NCBI RefSeq assembly: GCF_000525775.1
Contig: NZ_JALU01000004.1
Coordinates: 1-64,000 of the forward strand
DNA length: 64,000 nucleotides
Reading direction: 5' to 3'
Source of the DNA: Mogibacterium timidum ATCC 33093
GTDB lineage: Bacteria > Bacillota > Clostridia > Peptostreptococcales > Anaerovoracaceae
Shown in pieces: positions 45,824 to 54,910 of this stretch. Below the pieces are notes generated by a model. The model was given only the letters and a program-made list of their open reading frames with translations. It had not been told where the DNA came from and searched no databases. The position numbers and the translations under genes are program-made. The first letter of the stretch is position 1. Every line of letters starts with the position of its first letter.

Positions 45824-46900
45824 ATGAGCGAAGTGATGAAAATTGCCCGCAAGCTCGTGAAGCAGGGGTATCTTGAACACGATGAATATGCAAGGCTACT
45901 CGCAAACAGGAACGATAAAGTACGTGAGTATCTCCGCAGCACCGCGCAGGAAATTGCGATTGAAAACTATGGTCATGATATATTTCTCAGAGGCATCATC
46001 GAGTTTACAAATACATGCAGAAATGATTGTTATTACTGTGGCATTAGGAAGAGCAACGGTAAGGTTGACAGATACAGGTTGAACCCGGATCGGATTTTAC
46101 ACTGCTGTGAGATTGGTTACCGCATTGGCCTTCGCACATTTGTGCTTCAGGGGGGAGAGGATCCATATTTTACGGATGACCGCATGTGCGAGCTTATTAG
46201 AGGAATAAAATCAAAATACCCGGATTGCGCTATCACGCTTTCGATAGGAGAGAAGGAAAGAGAGAGCTACGAGCGTTACTTTGAAGCAGGTGCAGATAGG
46301 TTCCTACTCAGACATGAGACCGCAGATGCTGATCACTACAGCAAATTGCATCCCGAAACACTGTCGTTGGAGCATCGTATGAAATGTCTAAATACGCTCA
46401 AGGATATCGGCTACCAGATAGGAGCCGGTTTTATGGTCGGATCACCCGGACAGACCTATGATACTGTGGCAAGTGACTTCGAGTATCTTCACAGTCTCAA
46501 TCCGCATATGATAGGAATTGGGCCGTTTATTCACCACGATGATACGCCTTTTAGGGACGAGCCGGATGGGACAGTGGAGATGACACTATACTGTCTCAGC
46601 ATATTGCGCATCATGTTTCCAAAGGTGCTCTTACCGGCTACAACAGCGCTCGGCACTATAGATGAGAAAGGCAGGGAGAAGGGCGTGCTCGCGGGGGCAA
46701 ACGTAATCATGCCAAGCCTTTCGCCGGATGATATTAGGGGGAAATACCTGATCTATGATGGCAAAGCAGGAGTCGATGATGAGGCGGAGGCAGGACGTAA
46801 GCTGCTCGATGTCAAACTCGCCAAGATAGGATACAGAACCGTTACAGAGCGTGGAGATTACAAGGGGTGGAATAGGACGCAGAATTCAATTCGGAGTTGA
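45824..46900 (+). CDS. hydE: [FeFe]-hydrogenase maturase HydE
   Basis: This 358-aa radical SAM enzyme works with HydG and HydF to build the 2Fe subcluster of [FeFe] hydrogenase. The cluster motif is C65-RND-C69-YY-C72, preceded by RGIIEFTNTC. FVLQGGEDPYFTDD, a GAGFMVGSPGQT segment and GIGPFIHHDDTPF are typical of HydE. hydF and hydG are not in the window. It follows its own promoter, divergent from an OhrR-type regulator. Confidence 0.93.
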   Translation: MSEVMKIARKLVKQGYLEHDEYARLLANRNDKVREYLRSTAQEIAIENYGHDIFLRGIIEFTNTCRNDCYYCGIRKSNGKVDRYRLNPDRILHCCEIGYRIGLRTFVLQGGEDPYFTDDRMCELIRGIKSKYPDCAITLSIGEKERESYERYFEAGADRFLLRHETADADHYSKLHPETLSLEHRMKCLNTLKDIGYQIGAGFMVGSPGQTYDTVASDFEYLHSLNPHMIGIGPFIHHDDTPFRDEPDGTVEMTLYCLSILRIMFPKVLLPATTALGTIDEKGREKGVLAGANVIMPSLSPDDIRGKYLIYDGKAGVDDEAEAGRKLLDVKLAKIGYRTVTERGDYKGWNRTQNSIRS

Positions 46901-46977
46901 TCGGTAATCAGTTCACGAATTGTTTCTATAGATAGTTATATTCATAGACACAGATTTATTCATTTTGGAGGTGCTTG

Positions 46978-48090
46978 ATGGATAAAGAAACACGTCCGTA
47001 TATCGCTTGGGATATCGTACAGGATTTTATGGTCAAGGCGTTTATTCAGCTTGGAGTTCCCGAAGCTGATGCTGCTATCTGTGCGGATGTCCTCATGGAG
47101 AGTGACAGAAGAGGTATCGAGAGCCACGGGGTCAATAGATTTAAGCCGATCTATGTAGATCGTATCAACAAAGGGATACTCAACCCTGTCACCAAGGTAG
47201 ATATCATCAGAGAGTCTCCAACTACTGCTGTGCTGGATGCTAATGACGGCATAGGTATGGTAGCCGGCAAGATGGCAATGGATATGGCTGTCGAGAAGGC
47301 CGGGAAATACGGCACTGCGTGCGTTGCTGTTAGAAACTCCTCGCATTATGGAATTGCAGGCTATTGGTCATCGATGGCTACAGATGTGGGAATGATCGGA
47401 ATTACCGGAACCAATGCCAGACCATCCATCGCACCGACCTTCGGCGTCGAAAATATGCTGGGAACCAACCCGCTGACAATCGGAATTCCGACAGACGAGG
47501 GAAATCCGTTTCTCATCGACTGTGCGACTTCAATTACGCAGAGAGGTAAGTTGGAATTCTATGAACGCACAGGTAAGGATACACCGGCAGGAATGGTAAT
47601 CGGTAGAGACGGATCTGCATTGACAGATACGTCGTATATTCTCAAGGCTCTAAATTCCGGAGAGGCTGCCCTCGCCCCGCTTGGGGGAATCGGTGAGGAA
47701 ATGGGCGGATATAAGGGCTACAGCTACGCGACAGCGGTTGAGCTGCTGTCGGCAGCTCTATCCGGAGGACTCTTCCTCAAGAATCTGACTTGCTTCAATG
47801 AGAATGGCGAGCTCAGACCATATCATCTTGGCCATTTCTTCATTGTCATCGACCCGGAGGCGATGACAGGCAGAGAAGTCTGCGAAAAGACTGCCGGAGA
47901 CATTTTGAGAGCGCTCAGAGCTTCGCAGAAGGCTCCCGGTGAGGAAAGAATCTATACTGCAGGTGAGAAGGAATGGGATATCAAAGAATTCCGCAAAGAC
48001 AAAGGTGTTCCGATGGGAGAAGCTGTACAGCGCGAGTTTATCGAGGTTCGTGACTCGCTCGGCATTAATTTTAAATTCCCGTTTGAATAG
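46978..48090 (+). CDS. Ldh/malate dehydrogenase-family NAD(P) oxidoreductase
   Basis: This 370-aa protein belongs to the malate/L-lactate/ureidoglycolate/delta-1-piperideine reductase family. It shows GIESHGVNRF, the active-site SSHYGIAGYWSSMA and NPLTIGIPTDEG. These enzymes use NAD(P)H on 2-keto acids or imines; the exact substrate cannot be told. Start ATG 46978 is preferred over the TTG three bases earlier, with GGAGGTG upstream. gap follows after 42 bases. Confidence 0.92.
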   Translation: MDKETRPYIAWDIVQDFMVKAFIQLGVPEADAAICADVLMESDRRGIESHGVNRFKPIYVDRINKGILNPVTKVDIIRESPTTAVLDANDGIGMVAGKMAMDMAVEKAGKYGTACVAVRNSSHYGIAGYWSSMATDVGMIGITGTNARPSIAPTFGVENMLGTNPLTIGIPTDEGNPFLIDCATSITQRGKLEFYERTGKDTPAGMVIGRDGSALTDTSYILKALNSGEAALAPLGGIGEEMGGYKGYSYATAVELLSAALSGGLFLKNLTCFNENGELRPYHLGHFFIVIDPEAMTGREVCEKTAGDILRALRASQKAPGEERIYTAGEKEWDIKEFRKDKGVPMGEAVQREFIEVRDSLGINFKFPFE

Positions 48091-48132
48091 AGATATTTGA
48101 AAAGTTGTTGAAGAAAGGTAAAAGGAGGCTGG

Positions 48133-49149
48133 ATGATTAGGTTAGCTATTAACGGATTCGGTCGTATCGGCAGACTTGCATTCAGACGCGTAATGGAGAC
48201 GGATGGCTTTAAGGTTGTCGCGATAAACGATTTGACCTCGCCCTCTATGCTCGCTTATCTGCTGAAGTATGACAGCGTGCAGGGCTCGTACCTAGGTCAC
48301 ACTGTTGAGCACGATGAGGAGTCGATTACTGTCGACGGCAAAAGGATAACCATTTACAAGGAAGCGGATGCTCACAGGCTTCCCTGGGAGGAGCTCAATA
48401 TCGACGTTGTGCTCGAGTGCACCGGATTATACACTTCCAAGGAGAAGTCGCAGGCCCACATCGACGCAGGCGCCAAAAAGGTTCTGATCTCTGCACCGGC
48501 AGGCAATGATCTCAAGACTGTCGTTTACGGAGTCAACCACGAGACTCTGACAGCGGATGACAAGATTGTTTCGGGAGCATCCTGCACTACTAACTGTCTG
48601 GCGCCTATGGCAAAGGCACTTGCCGGCTATAGAGAGCTGCGTACAGGCTTCATGACCACCATTCATGCATACACCGGTAATCAGAAGCTGCTCGATGCCC
48701 CTGACAAGAGCTTGAAGTACAGGCGGTCAAGAGCTGCTGCCATCAACATCGTTCCTACTAGTACAGGAGCGGCACAGGCAATCGGTAACGTAATCCCAGA
48801 GCTCGCCGGCAAGCTAATTGGATCGGCACAGAGAGTTCCGGTTGCAACAGGCTCAATCACCATCCTGGATGCAACCCTTAAGGATGAGACCGATTCCGTA
48901 AGTGTAGATGGAATCAATGCAGCGATGAGGGCAGCACAGGATCAGTCGTTTGGATACAATGAGGATGAGATTGTTTCGGCTGACGTGATCGGTATGAGCT
49001 GGGGTTCTCTGTTTGATGCAACTCAGACACTCGCTCAGAAGTGCGGAACTCATATCTATGAGGTCAGAGTAGTGGCTTGGTATGATAATGAGATGAGCTA
49101 TGTGAGCCAGCTGATCAGAACTATCGCATATATGGCAAGGCTGGAATAG
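48133..49149 (+). CDS. gap: Glyceraldehyde-3-phosphate dehydrogenase, type I
   Basis: This glycolytic enzyme oxidises glyceraldehyde 3-phosphate with phosphate and NAD. NAD-binding NGFGRIGR is at the N-terminus. The catalytic Cys is C151 in [12 protein letters not shown], followed by the active-site histidine region [11 protein letters not shown] at 31-33 favours NAD over NADP. The length of 338 aa is standard. Confidence 0.97.
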   Translation: MIRLAINGFGRIGRLAFRRVMETDGFKVVAINDLTSPSMLAYLLKYDSVQGSYLGHTVEHDEESITVDGKRITIYKEADAHRLPWEELNIDVVLECTGLYTSKEKSQAHIDAGAKKVLISAPAGNDLKTVVYGVNHETLTADDKIVSGASCTTNCLAPMAKALAGYRELRTGFMTTIHAYTGNQKLLDAPDKSLKYRRSRAAAINIVPTSTGAAQAIGNVIPELAGKLIGSAQRVPVATGSITILDATLKDETDSVSVDGINAAMRAAQDQSFGYNEDEIVSADVIGMSWGSLFDATQTLAQKCGTHIYEVRVVAWYDNEMSYVSQLIRTIAYMARLE

Positions 49150-49253
49150 ATGCAGTAACTATCAAGCCATACGGTATCGATACCTGACGATATTGACCGT
49201 AAACAGCAAAGGTAAATATGGATAATAGATTAGTTTAAGGAGATTATTTGACT

Positions 49254-50684
49254 ATGGAAGTAAAGGAAGCAAGGCAATATGTCGTAGACAGATTGGAGTA
49301 TGCATTTAAGCCTGATTCAATCGCTGTGATTGGGGCAAGCCGCAACGAGACTAAAGTTGGTTTCAAGGTGATTCAAGGGCTCAGAAAGTGCGGATACGAA
49401 GGCGAGCTATATCCTATCAACATCAAGGCAACTGAGGTTGCAGGAATCCCTGCTTACAAAAATATCAATGATGTTCCTGAAGATGTAGATTTAGCGTTTA
49501 TATCGCTGCCGGCAACGGGTGTATTTGATGCACTTAAGGATTGTGTCGAGAAAAAAGTCAAGATTGCGGTAGTGTCATCATCCGGATTTAAGGAGGTTGG
49601 AAACGGGGATTTGCAGAATGAGATTACTGACTTCTGCCGCGAACACGAGTTGCCGCTGATTGGCCCTAATCTTGTAGGAATAGGAACTCCATATCACGAT
49701 TTCAACTGTGGATTTATTCCATATCTTCCCAATAAGGGTCCTGTAGCACTTATCTCACAGTCGGGATCCAATCTTCTCGCAGCACTTGGAGCTTCGCAGC
49801 TGGATCATTTCGGCATCAGCATGTTCGTAGGACTTGGCAACAAGGCAGACGTCGACTTCTGTGAGATGATTAAGTATGCAGATAATGAACCTAACACCAA
49901 GTGCATAGCCGTTTACATAGAGGCGCTGGACAGCCCCGAAGCTTTCAAAAAAGCCTGCCTGGAGTGTGAGAAACCAATAACTGCTGTCAAGGTCGGAGCT
50001 TCTAAGATTGGAGTTAAGGCTGCATTTGCACACACCGCATCTGAAAATAGGGGCCATTCAAATGCAGAGTACGATCAGTTGTTTGAAGAGTCCGGAGTTC
50101 TACGTGAGAACACCTGGCAGGAATTCCTAGATACTTCTCTTGCGCTTGGAAACTGCCCTCCTTTGAGAGGCGACAATGTTGTGATTATAACTAATGGAGG
50201 AGGCGCCGGGCTTCTTGCTGCAGACCATTTTGAGAGACTGGGGATGCCGATCAAGGAGCTTAAAGAGATTTCACCGGAGCTGCGCGATAATATCAGAAGC
50301 TACATGCCGGCGTTCGGATCGCCACTCAACCCTGTTGATATCAGCGGAACTGCTACTTCTGATATGTATGGCGGCGCGCTCAAGACTGCATACAGGGATG
50401 AGAATGTGGATGGAATCATGATTTCAGTCTGCCCGACAGCTGTAACGGACGTCGAGGCAATTACAGAGACCGTAATTAATATTTACAGGCAGTACAAGAA
50501 TCTTGGAAAGCCTTTTATCATGGAGTGCCAGGGTGGAAATGAGTGCAGAAATGCTATCATGAAGCTGAGAGACAGCGGTATTCCTGCCTACTCAACACCT
50601 GAGCAGGCTGTAAATGCAATGGTTGCACTCAGGAGATATAGTCATATCATGAACAAGAAGGAACAGCTGATTAAGAATATTTAA
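49254..50684 (+). CDS. ADP-forming acyl-CoA synthetase alpha subunit-like protein
   Basis: This 476-aa protein has a CoA-binding domain (DSIAVIGASRNETKVGFKVI), a succinyl-CoA-ligase-like domain with ALISQSGS, and the phosphohistidine region FAHTASENRGHS. Such proteins make ATP from acyl-CoA. The ATP-grasp beta part, fused or adjacent in most species, is missing here and must be elsewhere. Start ATG 49254 has AAGGAGAT at correct spacing; TTG 49248 is too close to it. Confidence 0.88.
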   Translation: MEVKEARQYVVDRLEYAFKPDSIAVIGASRNETKVGFKVIQGLRKCGYEGELYPINIKATEVAGIPAYKNINDVPEDVDLAFISLPATGVFDALKDCVEKKVKIAVVSSSGFKEVGNGDLQNEITDFCREHELPLIGPNLVGIGTPYHDFNCGFIPYLPNKGPVALISQSGSNLLAALGASQLDHFGISMFVGLGNKADVDFCEMIKYADNEPNTKCIAVYIEALDSPEAFKKACLECEKPITAVKVGASKIGVKAAFAHTASENRGHSNAEYDQLFEESGVLRENTWQEFLDTSLALGNCPPLRGDNVVIITNGGGAGLLAADHFERLGMPIKELKEISPELRDNIRSYMPAFGSPLNPVDISGTATSDMYGGALKTAYRDENVDGIMISVCPTAVTDVEAITETVINIYRQYKNLGKPFIMECQGGNECRNAIMKLRDSGIPAYSTPEQAVNAMVALRRYSHIMNKKEQLIKNI

Positions 50685-50720
50685 TCAAAAGGCATCATCG
50701 TTATTGCGTAAATTGAGATG

Positions 50721-50758
50721 GGCGATGCAGAGATGCGGATAACACCCCTGCATCACCT
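50721..50758 (+). terminator. Probable terminator hairpin
   Basis: GGCGATGCAG pairs with CTGCATCACC (one wobble) and is followed by TTTAAAA, between two genes on the same strand. The T run is weak. Confidence 0.4.
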
Positions 50759-50773
50759 TTAAAAGGGATGAGT

Positions 50774-51865
50774 ATGAACGGAGACAAACTATTCAGGCTG
50801 CTGATGATATTGTGCCTGGCAATGGGCATCATGGGATTAACTGTGGGGAAATTTATTCTTGGCGGTATTTTTATCGGTCTCGCCGTTGCTGTATGGCTGA
50901 CGACTGGCGGCAAGCACTACAATGATCGTAACATATATGACAAAATCGTTGAGGATAGCGAGGCAATCACTATCGAGCACATATACGAACGACTTAAGAA
51001 TCTCGATACATGCCTAGGACGACCTTGGATGGGTCACAATACTTTCACCAAGGATGCGGCAATTAACTTTGGACCTAGCCCTTTCAAGGATTTCATCACG
51101 ATATATAAGGATAAGAAAAACATCATAATTAAGAGCAGTACAGAGCTTGAGCACTTGGTGCGAGACAAAGCGAGCGAAGCTTATTTTAAAGAGCTCCTCG
51201 ACACCAAGAGTATGAAGGTCACGCCTGAAGCATACTCTAATTTTGCAAGCTGGAAGCTGATGACTACCGTTCTGGTGGACGATCTGACCGAGATCGTTAA
51301 GGCTCTCAAGGAGAGTGGAGAGGTTAAGAGTGGAGAGCTCGGCAAATTCAAATTTTACTACGCCAACAGCATAGACTGCCTGTACAAGGATGAGGATGAC
51401 AACGTATACACTTACGTTAGAACTCAGAATGATCCACTGAATGTCAAGATTTATGACATACCGGACGGGGACGATGCTATAGAGGAATCCGGCGAGGTGC
51501 TGGCAGAGGTAACCGGATCCGCCAAGGATGAGAAGAGCGGATTCAAGTTCTACATGTCCGGCGAGGAGTACGGCACGCTGTACCGCGATTCTGACAGCGG
51601 CAGCGATTCATACTATATAGACACAAATGATGGTCGCGTTCACGTGGAAGGTTTTCGTGCTGTTCGCAAAGCTAACCTCAGCTGTAACTATATCATTACG
51701 ATAGATGGAGTTCGCAAAGCGGTAATTGCGGGTAATGCGAGGATTGTTTTTGAAGGAAACAATCTCACAGAGAATAGCTTAATTTGTAGCCTGGATAACG
51801 ATTTTTTGCTATTGTATATGGCAATTCAGGAGTTCATAATGACCAAGAACAAGTGGCTGAAGTAG
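50774..51865 (+). CDS. Membrane-anchored hypothetical protein
   Basis: I do not recognise this 363-aa protein. Two N-terminal helices (LFRLLMILCLAMGIMGLTVG and FILGGIFIGLAVAVWL) anchor a large cytoplasmic or external part. Its C-terminal 140 residues alternate strands and turns (FKFYMSGEEYGTLYR, then YYIDTNDGRVHVEG) and end in a helix, somewhat like LURP-one/tubby-type barrels. That comparison is weak. Start 50774 is chosen because the earlier ATG at 50768 abuts AAAAGGG. The universal stress protein gene follows under its own promoter. Confidence 0.75.
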   Translation: MNGDKLFRLLMILCLAMGIMGLTVGKFILGGIFIGLAVAVWLTTGGKHYNDRNIYDKIVEDSEAITIEHIYERLKNLDTCLGRPWMGHNTFTKDAAINFGPSPFKDFITIYKDKKNIIIKSSTELEHLVRDKASEAYFKELLDTKSMKVTPEAYSNFASWKLMTTVLVDDLTEIVKALKESGEVKSGELGKFKFYYANSIDCLYKDEDDNVYTYVRTQNDPLNVKIYDIPDGDDAIEESGEVLAEVTGSAKDEKSGFKFYMSGEEYGTLYRDSDSGSDSYYIDTNDGRVHVEGFRAVRKANLSCNYIITIDGVRKAVIAGNARIVFEGNNLTENSLICSLDNDFLLLYMAIQEFIMTKNKWLK

Positions 51866-51884
51866 CCTGATGAAATAGGTTCGA

Positions 51885-51913
51885 TTGATTTTACTGCTTC
51901 CAAAATGTATAAT
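51885..51913 (+). promoter_or_regulatory. Promoter of the universal stress protein gene
   Basis: TTGATT and a perfect TATAAT are separated by exactly 17 bases, 53 bases before the gene start. Confidence 0.75.
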
Positions 51914-51965
51914 AGCTGTGTATATTTAATACCGCGTAAGCGGTTCAATAAATAAGGAGGCTTTG

Positions 51966-52958
51966 ATGAAGAGAATCCTTGTGCCGGTTGATGGTTCACC
52001 TAGGAGTTTAATAGCGCTGGAACAGCTAAAAAATACCTTCTCGCCTAAGGCGTTTGAGGTTGTGCTTGTTATGGTGCGTGAGAATACTGGATATGCGCTC
52101 ACAATGGCTGAAGAGGCGGAGATTCGCGAGGAGCTCGACAAGAGGCTCACATCTATTGCCAAAACAATCGATAACTATAAAGTTATAACCAGATCTGCAA
52201 TAGGAAGGGCCGGAGCTAGAGTTATAGAGGCGGCCAAGGAATGTGGTGTAGAGATGATTGTCATGACCAAATCCACCAAGCCGGGATCCGGCAGCAGTAT
52301 AGGTCTTACTGCATCATATATTATACGCCACGCTCAGTGTGATGTGATGATTGTTAAGGAGACTGAGAGCAAGAAGGTCGAAGGCTATAGGGGCGCTGTA
52401 TTTAAGAGAGCTAAGGGCACAGTTGCACTTCGTGGGCAGCTGAGCCTAAAGCAGAGTGAGTGCCTAATTCCGAGTGTCAAGGGTGATGTAATCTACAACA
52501 TCGAAGTTAAAAGAGGTAGAGTTAGATTCATACACAGGTCGTTCAACGGTGTGACAAAGGAGTGGGATTTGCCGCCAAGTAACGGACAGCGGGAAATCTA
52601 TGAGATTGAAGCCGGGGAGAAGGTTGCTATTCATGTCAACGCAACCGGTGTTGGCAAGATGGCTGACAGAATCAGAATTCTCAATCGAAACATGAAGACT
52701 GAGGCGGTATTCAGCTACGAGATTACAGCCGATAAGGGTGATGCGGCTTCCGATGCGGATAATAAGGCTGCACAAGCTAGTGTAAATATGACGACGAAGA
52801 ATGATAATTCAACGGTGATGAGCGATAACACTGAGCCGGAAAATGACGATGTGCAGAAAGTAGATGAAGCTGCGACGGCGGATACCGATACAGTCACAGA
52901 TTCACACGAAACTGTTGATTTTAATGAGACTCATGAGGACAGCGAAGCTGATATGTAA
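51966..52958 (+). CDS. Universal stress protein with extra C-terminal domain
   Basis: Residues 1-135 form a UspA domain (MKRILVPVDGSPRSLIALEQ, later IVMTKSTKPGSGSSIGLTAS, the nucleotide-binding loop). It is followed by about 110 residues rich in beta strands (YNIEVKRGRVRFIHRSFNGV) that I do not recognise. The Thr/Asp/Glu-rich tail is probably disordered. The 330-aa length is about twice the usual UspA. AAGGAGG stands five bases before ATG 51966. Confidence 0.85.
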   Translation: MKRILVPVDGSPRSLIALEQLKNTFSPKAFEVVLVMVRENTGYALTMAEEAEIREELDKRLTSIAKTIDNYKVITRSAIGRAGARVIEAAKECGVEMIVMTKSTKPGSGSSIGLTASYIIRHAQCDVMIVKETESKKVEGYRGAVFKRAKGTVALRGQLSLKQSECLIPSVKGDVIYNIEVKRGRVRFIHRSFNGVTKEWDLPPSNGQREIYEIEAGEKVAIHVNATGVGKMADRIRILNRNMKTEAVFSYEITADKGDAASDADNKAAQASVNMTTKNDNSTVMSDNTEPENDDVQKVDEAATADTDTVTDSHETVDFNETHEDSEADM

Positions 52959-52970
52959 TCAGAGAGCACG

Positions 52971-52999
52971 TTGACACAGATAGGACTATTTGATATTCT
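52971..52999 (+). promoter_or_regulatory. scfA promoter
   Basis: A consensus TTGACA and TATTCT separated by 17 bases lie 27 bases before the scfA start. The strong -35 fits high expression of the small peptide. Confidence 0.7.
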
Positions 53000-53026
53000 A
53001 TAACGAGTAATTAGGAGGATAACACG

Positions 53027-53179
53027 ATGAGCAGAATCAAGACAATTTCAACCAGAAACATGGCTAAGACAACCCTTTCCGGCGGATGTGGTGAGTGCCA
53101 GACATCCTGCCAGTCCGCGAGCAAGACTTCATGCAGCGTTGCTAATCAACACTGCGAGCAGGCTAAGAACAACCGGTAA
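53027..53179 (+). CDS. scfA: SCIFF ranthipeptide precursor (variant)
   Basis: This 50-aa precursor belongs to the six-cysteines-in-forty-five-residues family, near-universal in Clostridia and matured by the radical SAM enzyme encoded next to it. MSRIKTISTRN and GGCGECQTSCQSA match the family. Cysteines are C21, C24, C28, C36 and C43, only five. Position 32, cysteine in the family and the donor of the thioether bridge shown in vitro (Cys32-Thr37), is serine; acceptor position 37 is also serine. The frame is intact, with TTAGGAGG upstream. The peptide's role is unknown, though quorum-type signalling has been proposed. Confidence 0.93.
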   Translation: MSRIKTISTRNMAKTTLSGGCGECQTSCQSASKTSCSVANQHCEQAKNNR

Positions 53180-53185
53180 TTGAAG

Positions 53186-53211
53186 GTGCTGCTGATGGCA
53201 GCGCTTTTTTA
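53186..53211 (+). terminator. Terminator/attenuator between scfA and scfB
   Basis: GTGCTGC-TGATG-GCAGCGC (one wobble) followed by six T residues, only seven bases after the scfA stop. Partial read-through would give far more peptide mRNA than maturase mRNA. Confidence 0.7.
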
Positions 53212-53219
53212 TTGCCGCT

Positions 53220-53243
53220 CTGTGTTAAGTCCGCTTAACACAG
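53220..53243 (+). promoter_or_regulatory. Inverted repeat before scfB
   Basis: CTGTGTTAAG-TCCG-CTTAACACAG, perfect 10-bp arms, ends 36 bases before scfB. It could be an operator or a second hairpin that tunes maturase expression. Confidence 0.4.
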
Positions 53244-53279
53244 ATGAACAAAATATATAAGGTATGGTGACAGGAATAC

Positions 53280-54692
53280 ATGATACATCAGTATAAACTA
53301 AACGGATATAACATTATAATGGACGTAAACAGCGGAGCCGTGCATTCTGTAGACGATGTGGCTTATGACATTATCGATCTCTATGATGAGGGAAAGTCAA
53401 GAGCTGAGATTACGAATGAGATTAGAAACAAGTACGAGGACATTTCAGCGAGTGATATAGATGAGACATTGGCGGATATCGAGACACTGAAGGAAGAAAA
53501 ACTGCTTTTTTCAGAGGATCCCTTTGAAGATATTGCAGGGAAGCTCAAGGCGAAACAGTCGGTACTCAAGGCTATATGCCTTCACGTCGCTCACGGCTGC
53601 AATATGGACTGCAAATACTGCTTTGCAGGTAAGGGAGAATACAGCGGCAAGGCAGGAATCATGTCTCTTGAGGTGGGAAAACAGGCGCTGGATTTTTTGG
53701 TTGAGAATTCGGGTGCTCGCAAGAATCTCGAAGTGGATTTCTTTGGCGGTGAGCCGTTACTCAACTGGGATGTCTGCAAGGAGCTTGTTGCTTACGGCAG
53801 AGAGCTGGAGAAGAAGCACAACAAGCACTTCAACTTTACTCTCACGACAAATGGCGTGCTGATTGATGACGATGTTATAGAGTTTGTCGATAAGGAATGC
53901 AGCAATGTCGTGCTCAGTATGGACGGCCGTAGACAGACTCATGATTTCATGCGCACTAGCAAGGATGGTAAGGGCACTTACGACAGAATAGTTGAGAAGT
54001 TCAAGAAGCTTGCAGATGCGAGGGGTCAGAAACAGTATTATATGCGTGGTACATATACAGCTTACAACAAGGATTTTGCAGCTGACGTTCTCGCTATGGC
54101 TGACCTCGGATTCAAGGAGACCAGCATTGAACCGGTAGTGGGCGATTCGAACACGGATTATGCTCTTCACGATGAAGACCTGCCAATGCTCAAGGAGCAG
54201 TATGAGAAGCTCGCAAGCGAGATGCTTGAGCGCGAGAAGCGAGACGAAGGCTTCAATTTCTATCACTATACAGTTGATCTGACCGGTGGCCCGTGCATCT
54301 ATAAGCGCGTCAGCGGATGCGGTGTAGGAACTGAATATCTGGCAGTAACACCCGCAGGAGATTTGTATCCGTGCCATCAGTTTGTAGGCGACGACGATTT
54401 CAAGGTAGGAAATGTGTACGACGGTATCATCAATGGTGATGTTATTGACGGCTTCAGAAATAACAATAACGTTTACACACGTGATAAATGTCGTGGCTGC
54501 TTCGCCAAGCTCTACTGCTCGGGAGGTTGCGCAGCGAACAACTATCATGCAAATGGCGATATCAACAAGGTGTATGATTTCGGATGTGAGCTGCACAAAA
54601 AAAGAATCGAGTGCGCACTCATGCTCAAGGTCGCGGAGGAGGAGCTCGGAATTGAGAGATTGCCGGGCGCTAGCGCTGTGATTTCATACTGA
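53280..54692 (+). CDS. scfB: SCIFF peptide maturase (radical SAM/SPASM)
   Basis: This 470-aa enzyme installs a Cys-Thr thioether in ScfA. Residues 1-85 form an RRE-like leader-binding domain (HQYKLNGYNIIMDVNSGAVH). The radical SAM cluster motif is C107-NMD-C111-KY-C114-F. The SPASM region shows GCGVGTEYLAVTPAGDLYPC, CRGCFAKLYCSGGCAAN and DFGCELHKKR, supplying two auxiliary clusters. Nothing obvious is missing from the enzyme, in contrast to its altered substrate. It lies 100 bases after scfA behind a terminator-like hairpin. Confidence 0.95.
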   Translation: MIHQYKLNGYNIIMDVNSGAVHSVDDVAYDIIDLYDEGKSRAEITNEIRNKYEDISASDIDETLADIETLKEEKLLFSEDPFEDIAGKLKAKQSVLKAICLHVAHGCNMDCKYCFAGKGEYSGKAGIMSLEVGKQALDFLVENSGARKNLEVDFFGGEPLLNWDVCKELVAYGRELEKKHNKHFNFTLTTNGVLIDDDVIEFVDKECSNVVLSMDGRRQTHDFMRTSKDGKGTYDRIVEKFKKLADARGQKQYYMRGTYTAYNKDFAADVLAMADLGFKETSIEPVVGDSNTDYALHDEDLPMLKEQYEKLASEMLEREKRDEGFNFYHYTVDLTGGPCIYKRVSGCGVGTEYLAVTPAGDLYPCHQFVGDDDFKVGNVYDGIINGDVIDGFRNNNNVYTRDKCRGCFAKLYCSGGCAANNYHANGDINKVYDFGCELHKKRIECALMLKVAEEELGIERLPGASAVISY

Positions 54693-54799
54693 TCCTTCAT
54701 TGTAAAGCCTGTGCAGTGATTTATAATGGTTAAATTCATGAAACCAACACCGGCACAATCCATAAGCTTGTATAAAATCATTAAATAACAAATGTGATA

Positions 54800-54808
54800 T
54801 GGTATAAT
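54800..54808 (+). promoter_or_regulatory. Extended -10 promoter before rdgB
   Basis: TG-G-TATAAT, a full extended -10 element, lies about 100 bases before rdgB. No clear -35 is present. Confidence 0.5.
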
Positions 54809-54910
54809 TAATTCGGACATTTTGAGACTAAAGAGAAATATTACATATCGCGAGCATGATTATTAAATAATCTGTAACAAAAAGGGTAATGGATAAGGAG
54901 ATATATAGTA

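Noticed and set aside
53757-54596. 279-codon antisense frame opposite scfB
   Set aside because: Shadow of a complete radical SAM/SPASM enzyme.
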